Shown here: positions 45,977-54,952 of the stretch, in pieces
How the letters are laid out: each line of letters starts with the position of its first letter
Numbering within the stretch: position 1 is the first letter of the stretch
DNA from: Bacillus sp. A301a_S52
GTDB taxonomy: Bacteria > Bacillota > Bacilli > Bacillales > Salisediminibacteriaceae
NCBI GenBank assembly: GCA_024701455.1
Contig: JABXYP010000001.1
Location: 2,422,001 to 2,486,000 of the forward strand
Direction: 5' to 3'
DNA: 64,000 nucleotides
Translations under genes and position numbers: made by a program
Notes under the pieces: model-generated
Seen by the model: the letters and a program-made list of their open reading frames with translations, nothing else
Databases searched by the model: none
Told to the model about the DNA's origin: nothing

Positions 45977-46070
45977 TTATAAAACGAATCTTCAATCAGA
46001 ATATTACCGGTCGTTAGCTCTCCTCTCTATTTTGAGCCGAGAGTTTTACGGATTCTTATCTGGGATAAAA
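45977..46070 (+). repeat. Two-hairpin intergenic repeat, copy E (shortened)
   Basis: TATAAAACGAATCTTCAATC, then a truncated second hairpin (TCTCCTCTCTATTTTGAG, TTTTACGGATTC) and the tail TTATCTGGGATAAA. It lies between divergent genes. Confidence 0.65.
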
Positions 46071-46281
46071 GGGTTCTATTCCAATTATACGGAAGGTTTA
46101 CATTTATTTCTTAACCTACAAGAGAACCGGTAAAGGTATATTTATGGGAGTTATATATGAGGGCATATGCTTTGAAAAAATAGCCTTACAAACATCGGTC
46201 TTGGTAGAAGATAAAGCCGTTTTTGTCATTATGCGACTAGTAGAATATCGTGGTATAGTGAGAGAGAGGAGGATGAATCAT

Positions 46282-47100
46282 ATGCAGCAGCATACGGCAA
46301 TCGTCACTGAACTGTCAAACACTCTAAATAACCGCACTACAGCGATAAAATTAAACCTGAAAAAAGAGAAGCATAGTCTGCCTTTAACCTCTTATCATAT
46401 CACTCAGCTTTTTAATACATATTCTCACGTTATCTTGCAAGAAAAGCTATCCACCACTGATCGTTGGGTGCAAGGATCATCTCACGATTTGCATACCTTA
46501 ATTGTTCAAGTGTTTACTATTTTAGCAAACGAAAGAAATAGCTCCCTGAAAATTGAAAAACAGCCTGAGCTATCTTCCTTTAAAACGACACCTAAAAGTT
46601 CCCTTTTTTGTCACTACGGTGACCGGTATCCTTTACGAAACAAGACACTACACAACAGTGTCTCGTCAGTTCAAAGATGGCAAACCGTCCAACAATTAAA
46701 TGCACACACAGTAGCTTATATGTACTTCCGTTGGTTAAACACATTCGTGAAGCCTCTTCTAATTGTTACAGTCGATGATAAGTGTGCCACCTTTCACTTG
46801 AAAGGTATATCTACTCCACTTTTACACTTAGAAAAGGTGACTGGCTTAACAACTCAGAAGATCAGTGAATGGCAAATAACAGGCGGTCTTTTAAACAAAG
46901 AAAAAGACACGCTTAACATCACAGGGCGATTATGGTTTGTGGTAGCTGATGAGGCAGGGGAAACAACTATATGGACAGCATTAACACATTTTCAGCCATC
47001 TCTCCCTTGGTACTTATACAAATATACCCAAGGGTTATTGCACCCTTGGGTAATGAATCGCTTTGCACAATCAGTAAAGGCTGGCCGCTCATTACTCTGA
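46282..47100 (+). CDS. Hypothetical protein of unknown family
   Basis: About 272 residues, without signal peptide or clear membrane helix. The C-terminal part (NITGRLWFVVADEAGETTIW ... SLPWYLYKYTQGLLHPWV) is predicted to be beta-strands followed by amphipathic helices and might be a lipid- or ligand-binding fold. AGAGGAGG lies nine bases before the ATG at 46282; the ATG at 46273 touches it, and the frame runs open to 46144. I do not recognise the family. It overlaps the convergent gene by nine bases. Confidence 0.55.
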   Translation: MQQHTAIVTELSNTLNNRTTAIKLNLKKEKHSLPLTSYHITQLFNTYSHVILQEKLSTTDRWVQGSSHDLHTLIVQVFTILANERNSSLKIEKQPELSSFKTTPKSSLFCHYGDRYPLRNKTLHNSVSSVQRWQTVQQLNAHTVAYMYFRWLNTFVKPLLIVTVDDKCATFHLKGISTPLLHLEKVTGLTTQKISEWQITGGLLNKEKDTLNITGRLWFVVADEAGETTIWTALTHFQPSLPWYLYKYTQGLLHPWVMNRFAQSVKAGRSLL

Positions 47101-48111
47101 AATACCGTCGGAACCGTCTGCCATATCATACGTCATAGGTGAAATGATTTGCTCAAAGGACGTCTCCATGTCGTTGATCAATTCTACACCTTCAGTCGTC
47201 ACCGCCACAGCTCCAGGTCCGCTCGTCGCAACATAAAGAGGAAATTGATTATTTTTCAACGATACTTGAGAAGCTTCCCTAATAGGGAATTTCTTTACAT
47301 ACGTATCACTTAAGTTAAATGCAATGGCATACACATAACTCACAGTAAGTGATTCATGATCTTGATACTCTGCCGATGGCTTTTCCTTTATATTGTGAAT
47401 AAACGGTACCCATTTCTTATATTCTAACCGGCCTAGATGAGTCATTGACGAGTATGTTAACATAATGAGCAATGTCACAATCCCGCTAATAAAAAATAAC
47501 ACACTTAGCACGCCTGAAGAGACAATGAGTCCACTTCCAAACAACAGCATGACGACACTGATAGCAGTTAATACACGTTTTATTAAAGGAAAGGTGTCAA
47601 TTAATTTTTCCTCTATTAGCTTACTCCGCATTAAGTCTTCCCACTCATACAACCGTTCAAGGAACTTTTCTCGTTTTGCCTTATCCTGCGTAAAAGTAAG
47701 TAGATCATCCACAGAAAACTTACCACTCGCCCCTACTTCATAAAGAAGCCAGTCTATTAAAAAGCCTTCTTCGCGGGCGATCTCCCCCCGTTTTTGTGGT
47801 TCTTTTTCATAAAAATAATAGCTTTCAGTTTCTTCAGATTTAACCAAAGTAATAACACGCCTTCTGACAAGGTCTAATAATCCAGCTGTGATATGCCTCG
47901 TATAAACTCCCCTACCATAAATAAGCTGAGAAATGAGTTGAGGGGAGAATTTAGCAAAGTCTTCTTCAGACAACGTCTCCTCAGAAATGTGATTGAACAA
48001 TTTATGCCGCTTTATTCGTTCACCAACCACGATGATTATCACAACTGTACTTAAGACAATAAATATTATTAAAAAAACGAGCTCAGTGATCGTTAGCTCT
48101 TGCACATCCAT
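47092..48111 (-). CDS. Membrane protein related to the C-terminal part of DUF2207
   Basis: A 339-residue protein with one N-terminal helix (about 8-30) and a pair at about 178-225. Between them is a winged-helix-like region (ARGVYTRHITAGLLDLVRRR type) as in the YciQ/DUF2207 C-terminal half, which often reads LISQLIYGRG..ILDLVRRG. The large N-terminal external domain of full DUF2207 is absent. Function unknown. GGAGGTG precedes the ATG. Confidence 0.65.
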   Translation of the reverse strand: MDVQELTITELVFLIIFIVLSTVVIIIVVGERIKRHKLFNHISEETLSEEDFAKFSPQLISQLIYGRGVYTRHITAGLLDLVRRRVITLVKSEETESYYFYEKEPQKRGEIAREEGFLIDWLLYEVGASGKFSVDDLLTFTQDKAKREKFLERLYEWEDLMRSKLIEEKLIDTFPLIKRVLTAISVVMLLFGSGLIVSSGVLSVLFFISGIVTLLIMLTYSSMTHLGRLEYKKWVPFIHNIKEKPSAEYQDHESLTVSYVYAIAFNLSDTYVKKFPIREASQVSLKNNQFPLYVATSGPGAVAVTTEGVELINDMETSFEQIISPMTYDMADGSDGISE

Positions 48112-48206
48112 CCTTACACCTCCATGTTAAATGTCATGAGCTTCGTACCATCAATAGTCGTTTTCATATATATCCTCCACCTATAATACAAGCATTTTCC
48201 TTATCT

Positions 48207-48866
48207 TTATCCTTGTTTAAGGATTCCTCGTCCTGCATAATAGCCACTCACAGTAAGTGCAAAGATAATATAGCTCAAAAGATAAGGCCTAAACACATTT
48301 TCAGGTATCCAAAGGGGGGCTGACAATAAGCTTAATAACCATATCATTGACATATTCCCTAAAACAGAGGACCATATATAGGGCCGTAAAGCGAGAGGAC
48401 TTACCGCAGCAGCAATTGAGATAAGATTACTCGGCATTATAGGGATACTTCTTAACACAACTAAAATATAGACACCGTAAGAAGCAATTAATCTTAACAC
48501 ATAGGCTAACCTTCTTTCATTTCTTTCCCAAAAGCGCTCTACCCAGTGTGAACTAAACGATCTGGCGAACCAAAAACAAGTAAGAGCCCCTAATGTCGTC
48601 CCAATTAAACTAAATAGGAATCCTTCAATTAGCCCAAAAAGATGGAAATGTATGATAATTAAAATCAGGACAGGGAATAGTGTTATCACATTTTGTACAA
48701 TCATGAGTGGAATCGTGATCCACAATAACCTATAACCCACTTCCTCAAAGACGCCCTCTGTAAAATAGCTCAAATCCTCCTGCTGAAGGTGAACGATCCA
48801 CTCCCAGTTAATCATAATAAATAAAATAAGAGCGATTAGTAATATGGCCATTGCCCATTTCTTCAT
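48207..48866 (-). CDS. TVP38/TMEM64 (VTT domain) membrane protein
   Basis: A 219-residue polytopic protein of the DedA/VTT group. The VTT signature is visible as GTTLGALTCFWFARSF followed by LRSIPIMPSNLISIAAA. Such proteins include lipid scramblases and flippases (UptA/DedA, TMEM41B). This is one of two members in the window, the other being at 58488. AGGGG precedes the ATG. Confidence 0.87.
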   Translation of the reverse strand: MKKWAMAILLIALILFIMINWEWIVHLQQEDLSYFTEGVFEEVGYRLLWITIPLMIVQNVITLFPVLILIIIHFHLFGLIEGFLFSLIGTTLGALTCFWFARSFSSHWVERFWERNERRLAYVLRLIASYGVYILVVLRSIPIMPSNLISIAAAVSPLALRPYIWSSVLGNMSMIWLLSLLSAPLWIPENVFRPYLLSYIIFALTVSGYYAGRGILKQG

Positions 48867-48956
48867 AGTATGTGACCCCTATCTAAAGTATTGAGCTATT
48901 TGTTCCCCTCATTATAACGAATATAGCTAAGAATTTAAACGAAGAGGCGTTAACGT

Positions 48957-48994
48957 GATAAAACCGATGACAGCGTAAAGGGTCATCGGTTTTA
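48957..48994. terminator. Terminator of the MFS gene at 48992
   Basis: AAAACCGATGAC and GTCATCGGTTTT pair around a ten-base loop; A and T runs flank it. Confidence 0.8.
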
Positions 48995-50149
48995 TGCGTT
49001 CATTTCACGGGATTTTTTCAAAAAAACATGACGATAACTTAGTGCACTAACGAGTCCAACAACAGCAAGACAGACCATTACATAATAAACAGTTCTTACA
49101 TCAAAGCTATTTATAATAGCGCCTCCAAATAGCGAGCCTGTGACACCAGAAAAGCCAAAAAATACAGCAATAAATAAAAGGTGACCAGTAGATTGTAGAT
49201 GCTCAGGCACAAGCTTGGAGACAAATTGAAAGGCTGTCAAATAAAAAGTTCCAAACGCAAGACCATGCATGACTTGTAAGATAAGTACGAACTCAGGCCC
49301 AGGTGCCATCGCCATTAACAACCATCTAATCATATAAATAGCTGCTGCGAACGTCATGAGTGTTAACGGGTGGAATTTATAAAGCCAATAAACGCTTAAC
49401 GCAAACACAGCAGCCTCCATGACCACCCCGATGAACCATGCTAAACCAATAACAGATTCGTCACCGCCTAATTCAATGATATACAAGCTTAAAAATGAAT
49501 CATTCATCCGATGAGTTAAACTAATCGTTAATATGACGGCTAAAAAAATGACTAATTCCCTTTCTTTGAGCAGCCTAAATGCATCAATAAGCTGAGCAGG
49601 CTTTTTCGTCGGTTCACTATCTGGTGCTAAACACGTTAATAGAATAGCCAGTAATAGAAAAGACGCATAGACATAATAAATATTAGCAATCCCAATATAG
49701 CTCAAGATATAGCCTCCTGCTAAAGAAGCAGACCCGAAACCAAGGGACCCCCACATACGAATACTTCCAAAAGAAACACCACGTTGAACCGATACTTTTT
49801 GAGATAAACTGTCCCCAAGCCCCCCTGCTGGAGACATGAAAGAAAAAAACACAAACATAACTGGAAATAGCAAGAAAAATTCTTCAAGCTGAAAAAAGAC
49901 GAAACCAACAAAAAAGGCACTACTTAAACACAATAAAAGAATCCGTTTTACTGTTTTACGCCGATCACTCATAAATCCCCAAAACGGCTGAGCTACAATA
50001 GCTGCTGCTGGACCAACAGCAAGGAGCATACCAATCTCAGACCCATTAAGCCCTAACGACTGAAAATAAACAGGTAAGTAACTAACAATTATCGTCATTG
50101 CAGCATGGAAAAAAAACAGCATTCCTTTCAATTTCCAAATAGACGCCAT
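48992..50149 (-). CDS. MFS transporter of the HcaT/LacY-like group
   Basis: A 385-residue, 12-helix transporter. The motif QPFWGFMSDRRKTVKR between helices 2 and 3 and SFGSIRMWGSLGF after helix 4 are typical of the MFS_1-like (3-phenylpropionate/nucleoside permease) group, like B. subtilis YwbF. Substrate unknown. GAGAGGG precedes the ATG. It follows ykuI by 38 bases and may be cotranscribed. Confidence 0.88.
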   Translation of the reverse strand: MASIWKLKGMLFFFHAAMTIIVSYLPVYFQSLGLNGSEIGMLLAVGPAAAIVAQPFWGFMSDRRKTVKRILLLCLSSAFFVGFVFFQLEEFFLLFPVMFVFFSFMSPAGGLGDSLSQKVSVQRGVSFGSIRMWGSLGFGSASLAGGYILSYIGIANIYYVYASFLLLAILLTCLAPDSEPTKKPAQLIDAFRLLKERELVIFLAVILTISLTHRMNDSFLSLYIIELGGDESVIGLAWFIGVVMEAAVFALSVYWLYKFHPLTLMTFAAAIYMIRWLLMAMAPGPEFVLILQVMHGLAFGTFYLTAFQFVSKLVPEHLQSTGHLLFIAVFFGFSGVTGSLFGGAIINSFDVRTVYYVMVCLAVVGLVSALSYRHVFLKKSREMNA

Positions 50150-50187
50150 AATAGAATACCCTCTCGTTTTCCGCTATAAAAAACAGT

Positions 50188-51396
50188 TTAAAGAAGCCAA
50201 TCGTTCTCAAATAAAAAAACAGGGTCAAGATCTATAAAAATATAATGTTCCTCACCTAAAGGATACGAGTAGGTGCGAATGAGGTCATTCGTTTCGATAT
50301 CTCGATATTTATCAGACAGCACACCTGATTTACGATACTTCATTTGCATAATATGGGCGAGAAAGTACGTACGCCAGCTCCAATTTTTCCCTCGTGTAGT
50401 TTCATCAGGGGTCCATTGTTTATCTTCATTTTTAATCCAGTTTGGACTTTTTTGATAACCGTACACATCACATACATAGACTCGGAAAGAGGCATCATGG
50501 GTTTCTTTTGCTATATTTTCAACTAGCTGATCAGTAAACACTTCATGATTTTTTTCTTCCATTTTTGTGTCCATCCAGCGGATAAAGTCAATTTGACTTT
50601 GCAATTTCTTATGTGCCATATCAATAAATGAATGAATACTTTTCTGCAGAAAAGGTTGAATGGTATGCTCATCTATAAACTCATCTACAGGTTCATGAAG
50701 ATAAAAGCCTTGTAAAAAACGACCGCCATGTTTCCATGCTATGTGAAGTTGGTGGGCATCTTGAATCCCTTTAAAATGTAACCCAGCACCAATTTTCCTA
50801 GCAAAAATTGATAACGCACTTAACACATCTCGATACGTATGCACGTTGACAGATGATTTCAAATCAGACAATTCAACTTTAATAATGTTGGGTTCCAACT
50901 TAGAAAGTTGATCTAAATTAGCATCATTCGTTTTGATATCATCTAACGCAACGCTGTATCCACTCGCTTTCATATACATAATCATGTGACTTAAATCATT
51001 CAAATCACCTTGATAATCAGTCAATCGGATTTCAAATACGATTTGTTTCCTATGTAAGCCTTCCTTACAAAATTCCTCAAAAAGCTCCATTAATTCTTCT
51101 AAGCAGTGTAGCTGTACAAGGGTATTAGGATCCACATTAAAGAATAAACGAGATAAAAGTTTGTCTTTCAATACACGTTTTACAGCTTGACGATAAAGTT
51201 CTTTATCCACTTCCCACTTGTATTCTGATGGAACAGACAAATCGCGAAAGAAAGGCCCTAAAGAAATAAGTGACCCCTCTTGATTTATCCTCCCCAGTAC
51301 TTCATAACCGATAACCCTATACTCACTCGAATTTAAAACTGGCTGAAACTGAGGCACGACATGTGGGACATTTTCTATTACTTCTAATGGATCCAA
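50188..51396 (-). CDS. ykuI: YkuI-type EAL domain protein
   Basis: A 402-residue protein with an N-terminal EAL domain (about 1-250) and a C-terminal PAS-like/YkuI domain (about 280-402, ending TYSYPLGEEHYIFIDLDP). The EAL signature is EVL (E32-V-L) in YEVLGR, as in B. subtilis YkuI. The DDFG motif has become ALDDIKTN, so loop 6 is degenerate. YkuI binds c-di-GMP but has no shown phosphodiesterase activity and affects zinc-dependent exopolysaccharide. TTG start with AAGGGGG. Confidence 0.93.
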   Translation of the reverse strand: MDPLEVIENVPHVVPQFQPVLNSSEYRVIGYEVLGRINQEGSLISLGPFFRDLSVPSEYKWEVDKELYRQAVKRVLKDKLLSRLFFNVDPNTLVQLHCLEELMELFEEFCKEGLHRKQIVFEIRLTDYQGDLNDLSHMIMYMKASGYSVALDDIKTNDANLDQLSKLEPNIIKVELSDLKSSVNVHTYRDVLSALSIFARKIGAGLHFKGIQDAHQLHIAWKHGGRFLQGFYLHEPVDEFIDEHTIQPFLQKSIHSFIDMAHKKLQSQIDFIRWMDTKMEEKNHEVFTDQLVENIAKETHDASFRVYVCDVYGYQKSPNWIKNEDKQWTPDETTRGKNWSWRTYFLAHIMQMKYRKSGVLSDKYRDIETNDLIRTYSYPLGEEHYIFIDLDPVFLFENDWLL

Positions 51397-51791
51397 TCTC
51401 TATTCCCCCTTTTGTATATCATTCATTTTATGATAGACCTGTTAAAGTAGCCATAGCCGACCACGACCTTATGCTAGGCTACCTAACCCATCTGACAGAG
51501 ATAAGTTCATCAGCTCGTTTTTTAAATTATACCACGGGTTGTGATTGGCGTCAGTGCCCACCAATCATCGGAGCTTTGTACATCCAATCGTTTTTTCGGC
51601 CATTATCATATGACATTAAATACGAACAGCTTTTAAAAGGAGAAGTTTTAGAGACATTCCCTCACATTTTCGGGAACGGCTGAAAAAAGGGGAGTTATTA
51701 GGATAGAGTAAGAATTAGCAAAGCGCATCATCCACATATTTTAAAAAAAAGAAGGAAAGAGGATAACATGCCTCCATAGTGAGTTAGCGAC
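51397..51791. other. Intergenic stretch with one doubtful frame
   Basis: A 106-codon plus-strand frame (51363-51683) spans most of this gap but overlaps the start of ykuI, has no ribosome binding site and resembles nothing I know. I see no other structure. Confidence 0.4.
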
Positions 51792-52643
51792 TTATTCATT
51801 ACAGCGCGTCCACAGTTTTTCGGCCTCCTGAAAAGGCAGTTTAGTCACCCCTAGCCGCTCTCCTTCTCGTCCGAAGTCTTCATGATGAAAGTCAGACCCA
51901 CCTGTCTTAAGAATCGGCTTTCCTAATGTTTTTTCTACTCGTTCACTGAGACGGCGAAAGCGCGCTATCACGTGCGGAGGATGGTCTCTATGATAAACTT
52001 CAATTCCATCAAGACCATCTTCTATGCACCATTTAAAAATAGATTCATCTATATCATAATAAATCGGATGAGCAACGATCGCTACTCCTCCAGCTTCGTG
52101 AATGAGCCTTATTGCTTCTTGTGGGAGCATTTCTTTCTCTTTCGTCACATAACACGGTTTCCCATAGCCTATATATTTTTCAAAGATCTCTTGTACTGAG
52201 GCACCATATCCTTTTTTTATTAAAGCCTTCGCAAGATGTGGACGAGAATATGTCTCTCCTGTTACTTGAGCTTCTACATCTTCTAATGAAATATGTAGAT
52301 CGTGATCACGGCATTTTTCTACCATTCTTATCATCCTTTGTTCCCGCTTGTTCCGATGGAAAGATAGCGTTTCCTGAAGCTGATGATCAGTCACATCTAT
52401 GCCATAACCTAAAATATCAACACTTTGACCATTCACTCGTGTTGATAATTCAATTCCAGGAATAAAACGAATGTTATAATGAGCCGCTCCCCTTTGAGCT
52501 TCTGCAATGCCTGCTGTCGTATCGTGATCCGTTAAAGAAATAAGATCAAGTTCCCCTTTAGCACAAAGCCTTACCACTTCAGACGGCGAATAGCCGCCGT
52601 CCGAGGCAGTGGAATGCATATGAAGGTCTGCTTTTAGAGCCAT
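51792..52643 (-). CDS. PHP domain phosphoesterase (YciV/RNase AM-like)
   Basis: A 283-residue enzyme of the PHP family. Metal ligands: ADLHMHSTASDG, SLTDHDTT, FIPGIELST, AIVAHPIYYD, and KTGGSDFHHE. The layout is that of the YciV/TrpH group, which hydrolyses 3',5'-nucleoside bisphosphates and trims 5' ends of RNA. The ATG at 52643 overlaps the nadE stop codon (TAATG), so translation is coupled. The frame also extends to a GTG at 52658. Confidence 0.9.
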   Translation of the reverse strand: MALKADLHMHSTASDGGYSPSEVVRLCAKGELDLISLTDHDTTAGIAEAQRGAAHYNIRFIPGIELSTRVNGQSVDILGYGIDVTDHQLQETLSFHRNKREQRMIRMVEKCRDHDLHISLEDVEAQVTGETYSRPHLAKALIKKGYGASVQEIFEKYIGYGKPCYVTKEKEMLPQEAIRLIHEAGGVAIVAHPIYYDIDESIFKWCIEDGLDGIEVYHRDHPPHVIARFRRLSERVEKTLGKPILKTGGSDFHHEDFGREGERLGVTKLPFQEAEKLWTRCNE

Positions 52644-53473
52644 TATGATTGCCACCAATAATCAAATAAGGTGACTGGCAATTGCCGTTTATGTTCTGTT
52701 AACTTATAGCGCCTTTCTAAATTCTTCTTAATATCATCAGAGAGTTCTTTTCCTTCTAAGTAGTCATCGATTTGATCATACGTCATCCCTAGAGCTTGCT
52801 CATCTGATAGCAAAGGTTTCTCGTCTTCAAGGTCAGCTGTAGGTGTTTTCGTGTATAAAATCTCAGGTGCTTCCAAAAATTTTAGAAGTTCTTTTCCTTG
52901 CCGTTTGTTTAATCCAAATAAGGGCGTCACATCACATGCACCGTCTCCGAATTTAGTGAAAAATCCTGTAACCGCTTCTGCTGCATGGTCGGTTCCCGCA
53001 ACTAAACATTGAAAATGAGCCCCTAGATCATATTGAACTTTCATTCTTTCTCTAGCCTTCGTATTTCCCTTTACAAAGTCGGACATCGTTTCACCAGTCG
53101 CTTCTATGAACTGAGAAACTGAACTATCTACTGCTCTTTTGATATTGACTGTGACTCTTTTATACGGCTGAATAAAATCTAGAGCAGTTTGCGCATCTAC
53201 TTCATCGGCTTGATCTCCATACGGAAGACGGACAGCAATAAATGTATAGTCATCTGTCTTTTCCTCAGTATTTAATTCTTCCATGGCAAGTTGAATTAAC
53301 TTTCCAAGTAGTGAGGAATCCTGTCCACCAGATATACCAAGCACATACCCTTTCATTCCAGCTTTTTTTACGTAGGCCTTTAGAAAGTTAACTCGATTTC
53401 TGATTTCTTCTTTAGGATCAATATGTGACTTTACTTTCAGTGTAGCAATTACGTTTTGCTGAAACTCTAGCAT
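52643..53473 (-). CDS. nadE: NH3-dependent NAD+ synthetase
   Basis: NadE makes NAD+ from deamido-NAD+, ATP and ammonia, the last step of NAD synthesis. The PP-loop SGGQDSS is at residues 48-54. Other family text includes AVRLPYGDQADEVDAQTAL, KGNTKARERM, GTDHAAEAVTGFFTKFGDG and PTADLEDEKP. At 276 residues it is the short, glutaminase-free form. AAGGGTG precedes the ATG at 53473; the longer frame to 53509 lacks a site. Confidence 0.97.
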   Translation of the reverse strand: MLEFQQNVIATLKVKSHIDPKEEIRNRVNFLKAYVKKAGMKGYVLGISGGQDSSLLGKLIQLAMEELNTEEKTDDYTFIAVRLPYGDQADEVDAQTALDFIQPYKRVTVNIKRAVDSSVSQFIEATGETMSDFVKGNTKARERMKVQYDLGAHFQCLVAGTDHAAEAVTGFFTKFGDGACDVTPLFGLNKRQGKELLKFLEAPEILYTKTPTADLEDEKPLLSDEQALGMTYDQIDDYLEGKELSDDIKKNLERRYKLTEHKRQLPVTLFDYWWQS

Positions 53474-53521
53474 TATCATCACCCTTTTCAAATTATAATT
53501 ACTAGACACACATGTTTTTCT

Positions 53522-53836
53522 TCACTTATTCCCAGCTTTATTTTCAAGCTGTAATAACTTCTCACAGCAGCCTTCCGCCTGTAATATGCGCTTTTCTACT
53601 TCTCCTATTAAATCAAAATGAGGGAAACGTTCTCTTTCATGAAGCCATGATTCTTTTAATCCATATTTTTTCCCCCATGCTAAAAGAATGTCACGGTCAG
53701 CACATGCGGCTTTCGTAACCGTTTTATACTCAGGAAATCGTGGATCATACCAAAAATGAGTTAAAAATGACACGCGGCCTTTAAGCGCATTTTGTTTCCA
53801 TTCTATTAGTTCTTGGCGTTTGACTCCGAATGCCAT
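53522..53836 (-). CDS. yneQ: YneQ-like protein
   Basis: A 104-residue protein with LIEWKQNALKGRVSFLTHFW and DPRFPEYKTVTKAACADR followed by FPHFDLIG, the conserved core of YneQ of Bacillus; function unknown. Start ATG 53836 is chosen by likeness to YneQ (MAFG...), with GGAG 11 bases upstream. The frame is open to 53923. It lies beside nadE and close to tlp and yneP, a partly conserved neighbourhood. Confidence 0.83.
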   Translation of the reverse strand: MAFGVKRQELIEWKQNALKGRVSFLTHFWYDPRFPEYKTVTKAACADRDILLAWGKKYGLKESWLHERERFPHFDLIGEVEKRILQAEGCCEKLLQLENKAGNK

Positions 53837-54160
53837 CCATATCAGATCTCCTTTCACACTTCTATTTAATAACAAATGGTGGATGAAATTCAAGGGAGAT
53901 CTTCTTTTCCGCCTACTTATCATCTTTTTTTATATTACTGTCTGAACCACCGCATCCTAAAAACTACGGAAAAGGTGACTTATACTTTTACAAACAGACG
54001 TGTGTTTGTGTTAAATATTTATTTTCTTACAAAAAAACATACGACATTTAACAGTTCTAATAGACGATTTCCCTCTTTTTAGTCTCTTCACACCTAAAAG
54101 GTCCCATTCTTTACATTTCACTTATTCAGTACTATTTAACTTTAAATTAGTATGTACCAT
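53837..54160. other. Intergenic stretch without a recognised gene
   Basis: No coding frame, RNA or repeat stands out; the terminator of tlp begins just after it. Confidence 0.5.
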
Positions 54161-54169
54161 CTACTTATG

Positions 54170-54217
54170 TATGCAAAAAAGCTCAGCTAGAGCAACTAAT
54201 CTCTCGGCTGAGCTCAT
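54170..54217 (-). terminator. Terminator of tlp
   Basis: On the minus strand GAGCTCAGC pairs with GCTGAGCTTTTTT, with inner GAGAG/CTCT pairs possible. Confidence 0.8.
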
Positions 54218-54221
54218 CCTC

Positions 54222-54449
54222 TTAAATGCGTCCGTGCTCTCTGTCTCCTTTTTCGTCGGCAATTTCATTCTTAAATGCTTCAATACTCTGCTCCCGACGC
54301 TCATTTTTATGACGAATGTTGTCTTTTTCTTGTTCAGATAAATGACGATTGTCAAGTGTGGAATTTGCCTCTTCTATGTTTTCCTGCGTGTTCTCCACCA
54401 TTGTTTCTAATCTTTCAACATTATTGGAACGGTCATCCTTTTTAGCCAT
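54222..54449 (-). CDS. tlp: Small acid-soluble spore protein Tlp
   Basis: A 75-residue, very hydrophilic, charged protein, matching Tlp (thioredoxin-like SASP) of Bacillus spores: DDRSNNVERLETMVENT, then ENIEEA and KNERREQSIEAFKNEI. It accumulates in the forespore. AGGAGG lies eight bases before the ATG at 54449; the longer frame to 54476 starts upstream of that site. It follows yneP. Confidence 0.93.
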   Translation of the reverse strand: MAKKDDRSNNVERLETMVENTQENIEEANSTLDNRHLSEQEKDNIRHKNERREQSIEAFKNEIADEKGDREHGRI

Positions 54450-54526
54450 TTCCCAAACCTCCTTTCTATTTAACATTCGTCAATAGTGTGTTCGAAGGCT
54501 CAAAAAACATTCATCAGCTACAGCTG

Positions 54527-54949
54527 TTAGACAGGACGTTTGTGCGTCTCATAAGCGATGTGCCAGTCAGGAAATACTTTTTTAATGTTTACAGGCCGGA
54601 AAGTTTCCGCGTCAACACAAACATGCTCACTCGTCCCAGTTAAGCATAATTCTCCGATCGAATTGTGCATCTCGTAACCATATTTGACTCTAATGCCTGT
54701 ATAAGATTCAATCCATGTTTTAACCATTACTTCTTGACCATACTTTGCAGGTTTTAAATAATTCATATTGACGTTAATAACGGGAGATAATACACCTTGC
54801 TTCTCCATATCCGTATATTTAAAACCTAGCTGTTCAATTAATCCTGTTCTCCCAATTTCACACCACACCAGGTAATTGGCATGATATACCACACCCATTT
54901 GATCTGTTTCTGCATATCTAACTGTGATAGTCGCTTCATTTATCAACAT
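54527..54949 (-). CDS. yneP: Hotdog-fold acyl-CoA thioesterase (YneP/YbgC type)
   Basis: A 140-residue hotdog thioesterase. The YbgC-type active-site text RYAETDQMGVVYHANYLVW includes the catalytic aspartate. Its substrate is probably a short or medium acyl-CoA. Its ribosome binding site (GAGGAGG) lies in the last codons of the upstream AAA gene, four bases before the ATG region, so the two are cotranscribed. Confidence 0.93.
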   Translation of the reverse strand: MLINEATITVRYAETDQMGVVYHANYLVWCEIGRTGLIEQLGFKYTDMEKQGVLSPVINVNMNYLKPAKYGQEVMVKTWIESYTGIRVKYGYEMHNSIGELCLTGTSEHVCVDAETFRPVNIKKVFPDWHIAYETHKRPV

Positions 54950-54952
54950 GAT

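Noticed and set aside
51363..51683. A 106-codon plus-strand frame between ykuI and the PHP gene
   Set aside because: It overlaps the start of ykuI, lacks a ribosome binding site and resembles no family known to me; kept only as a note on the gap.
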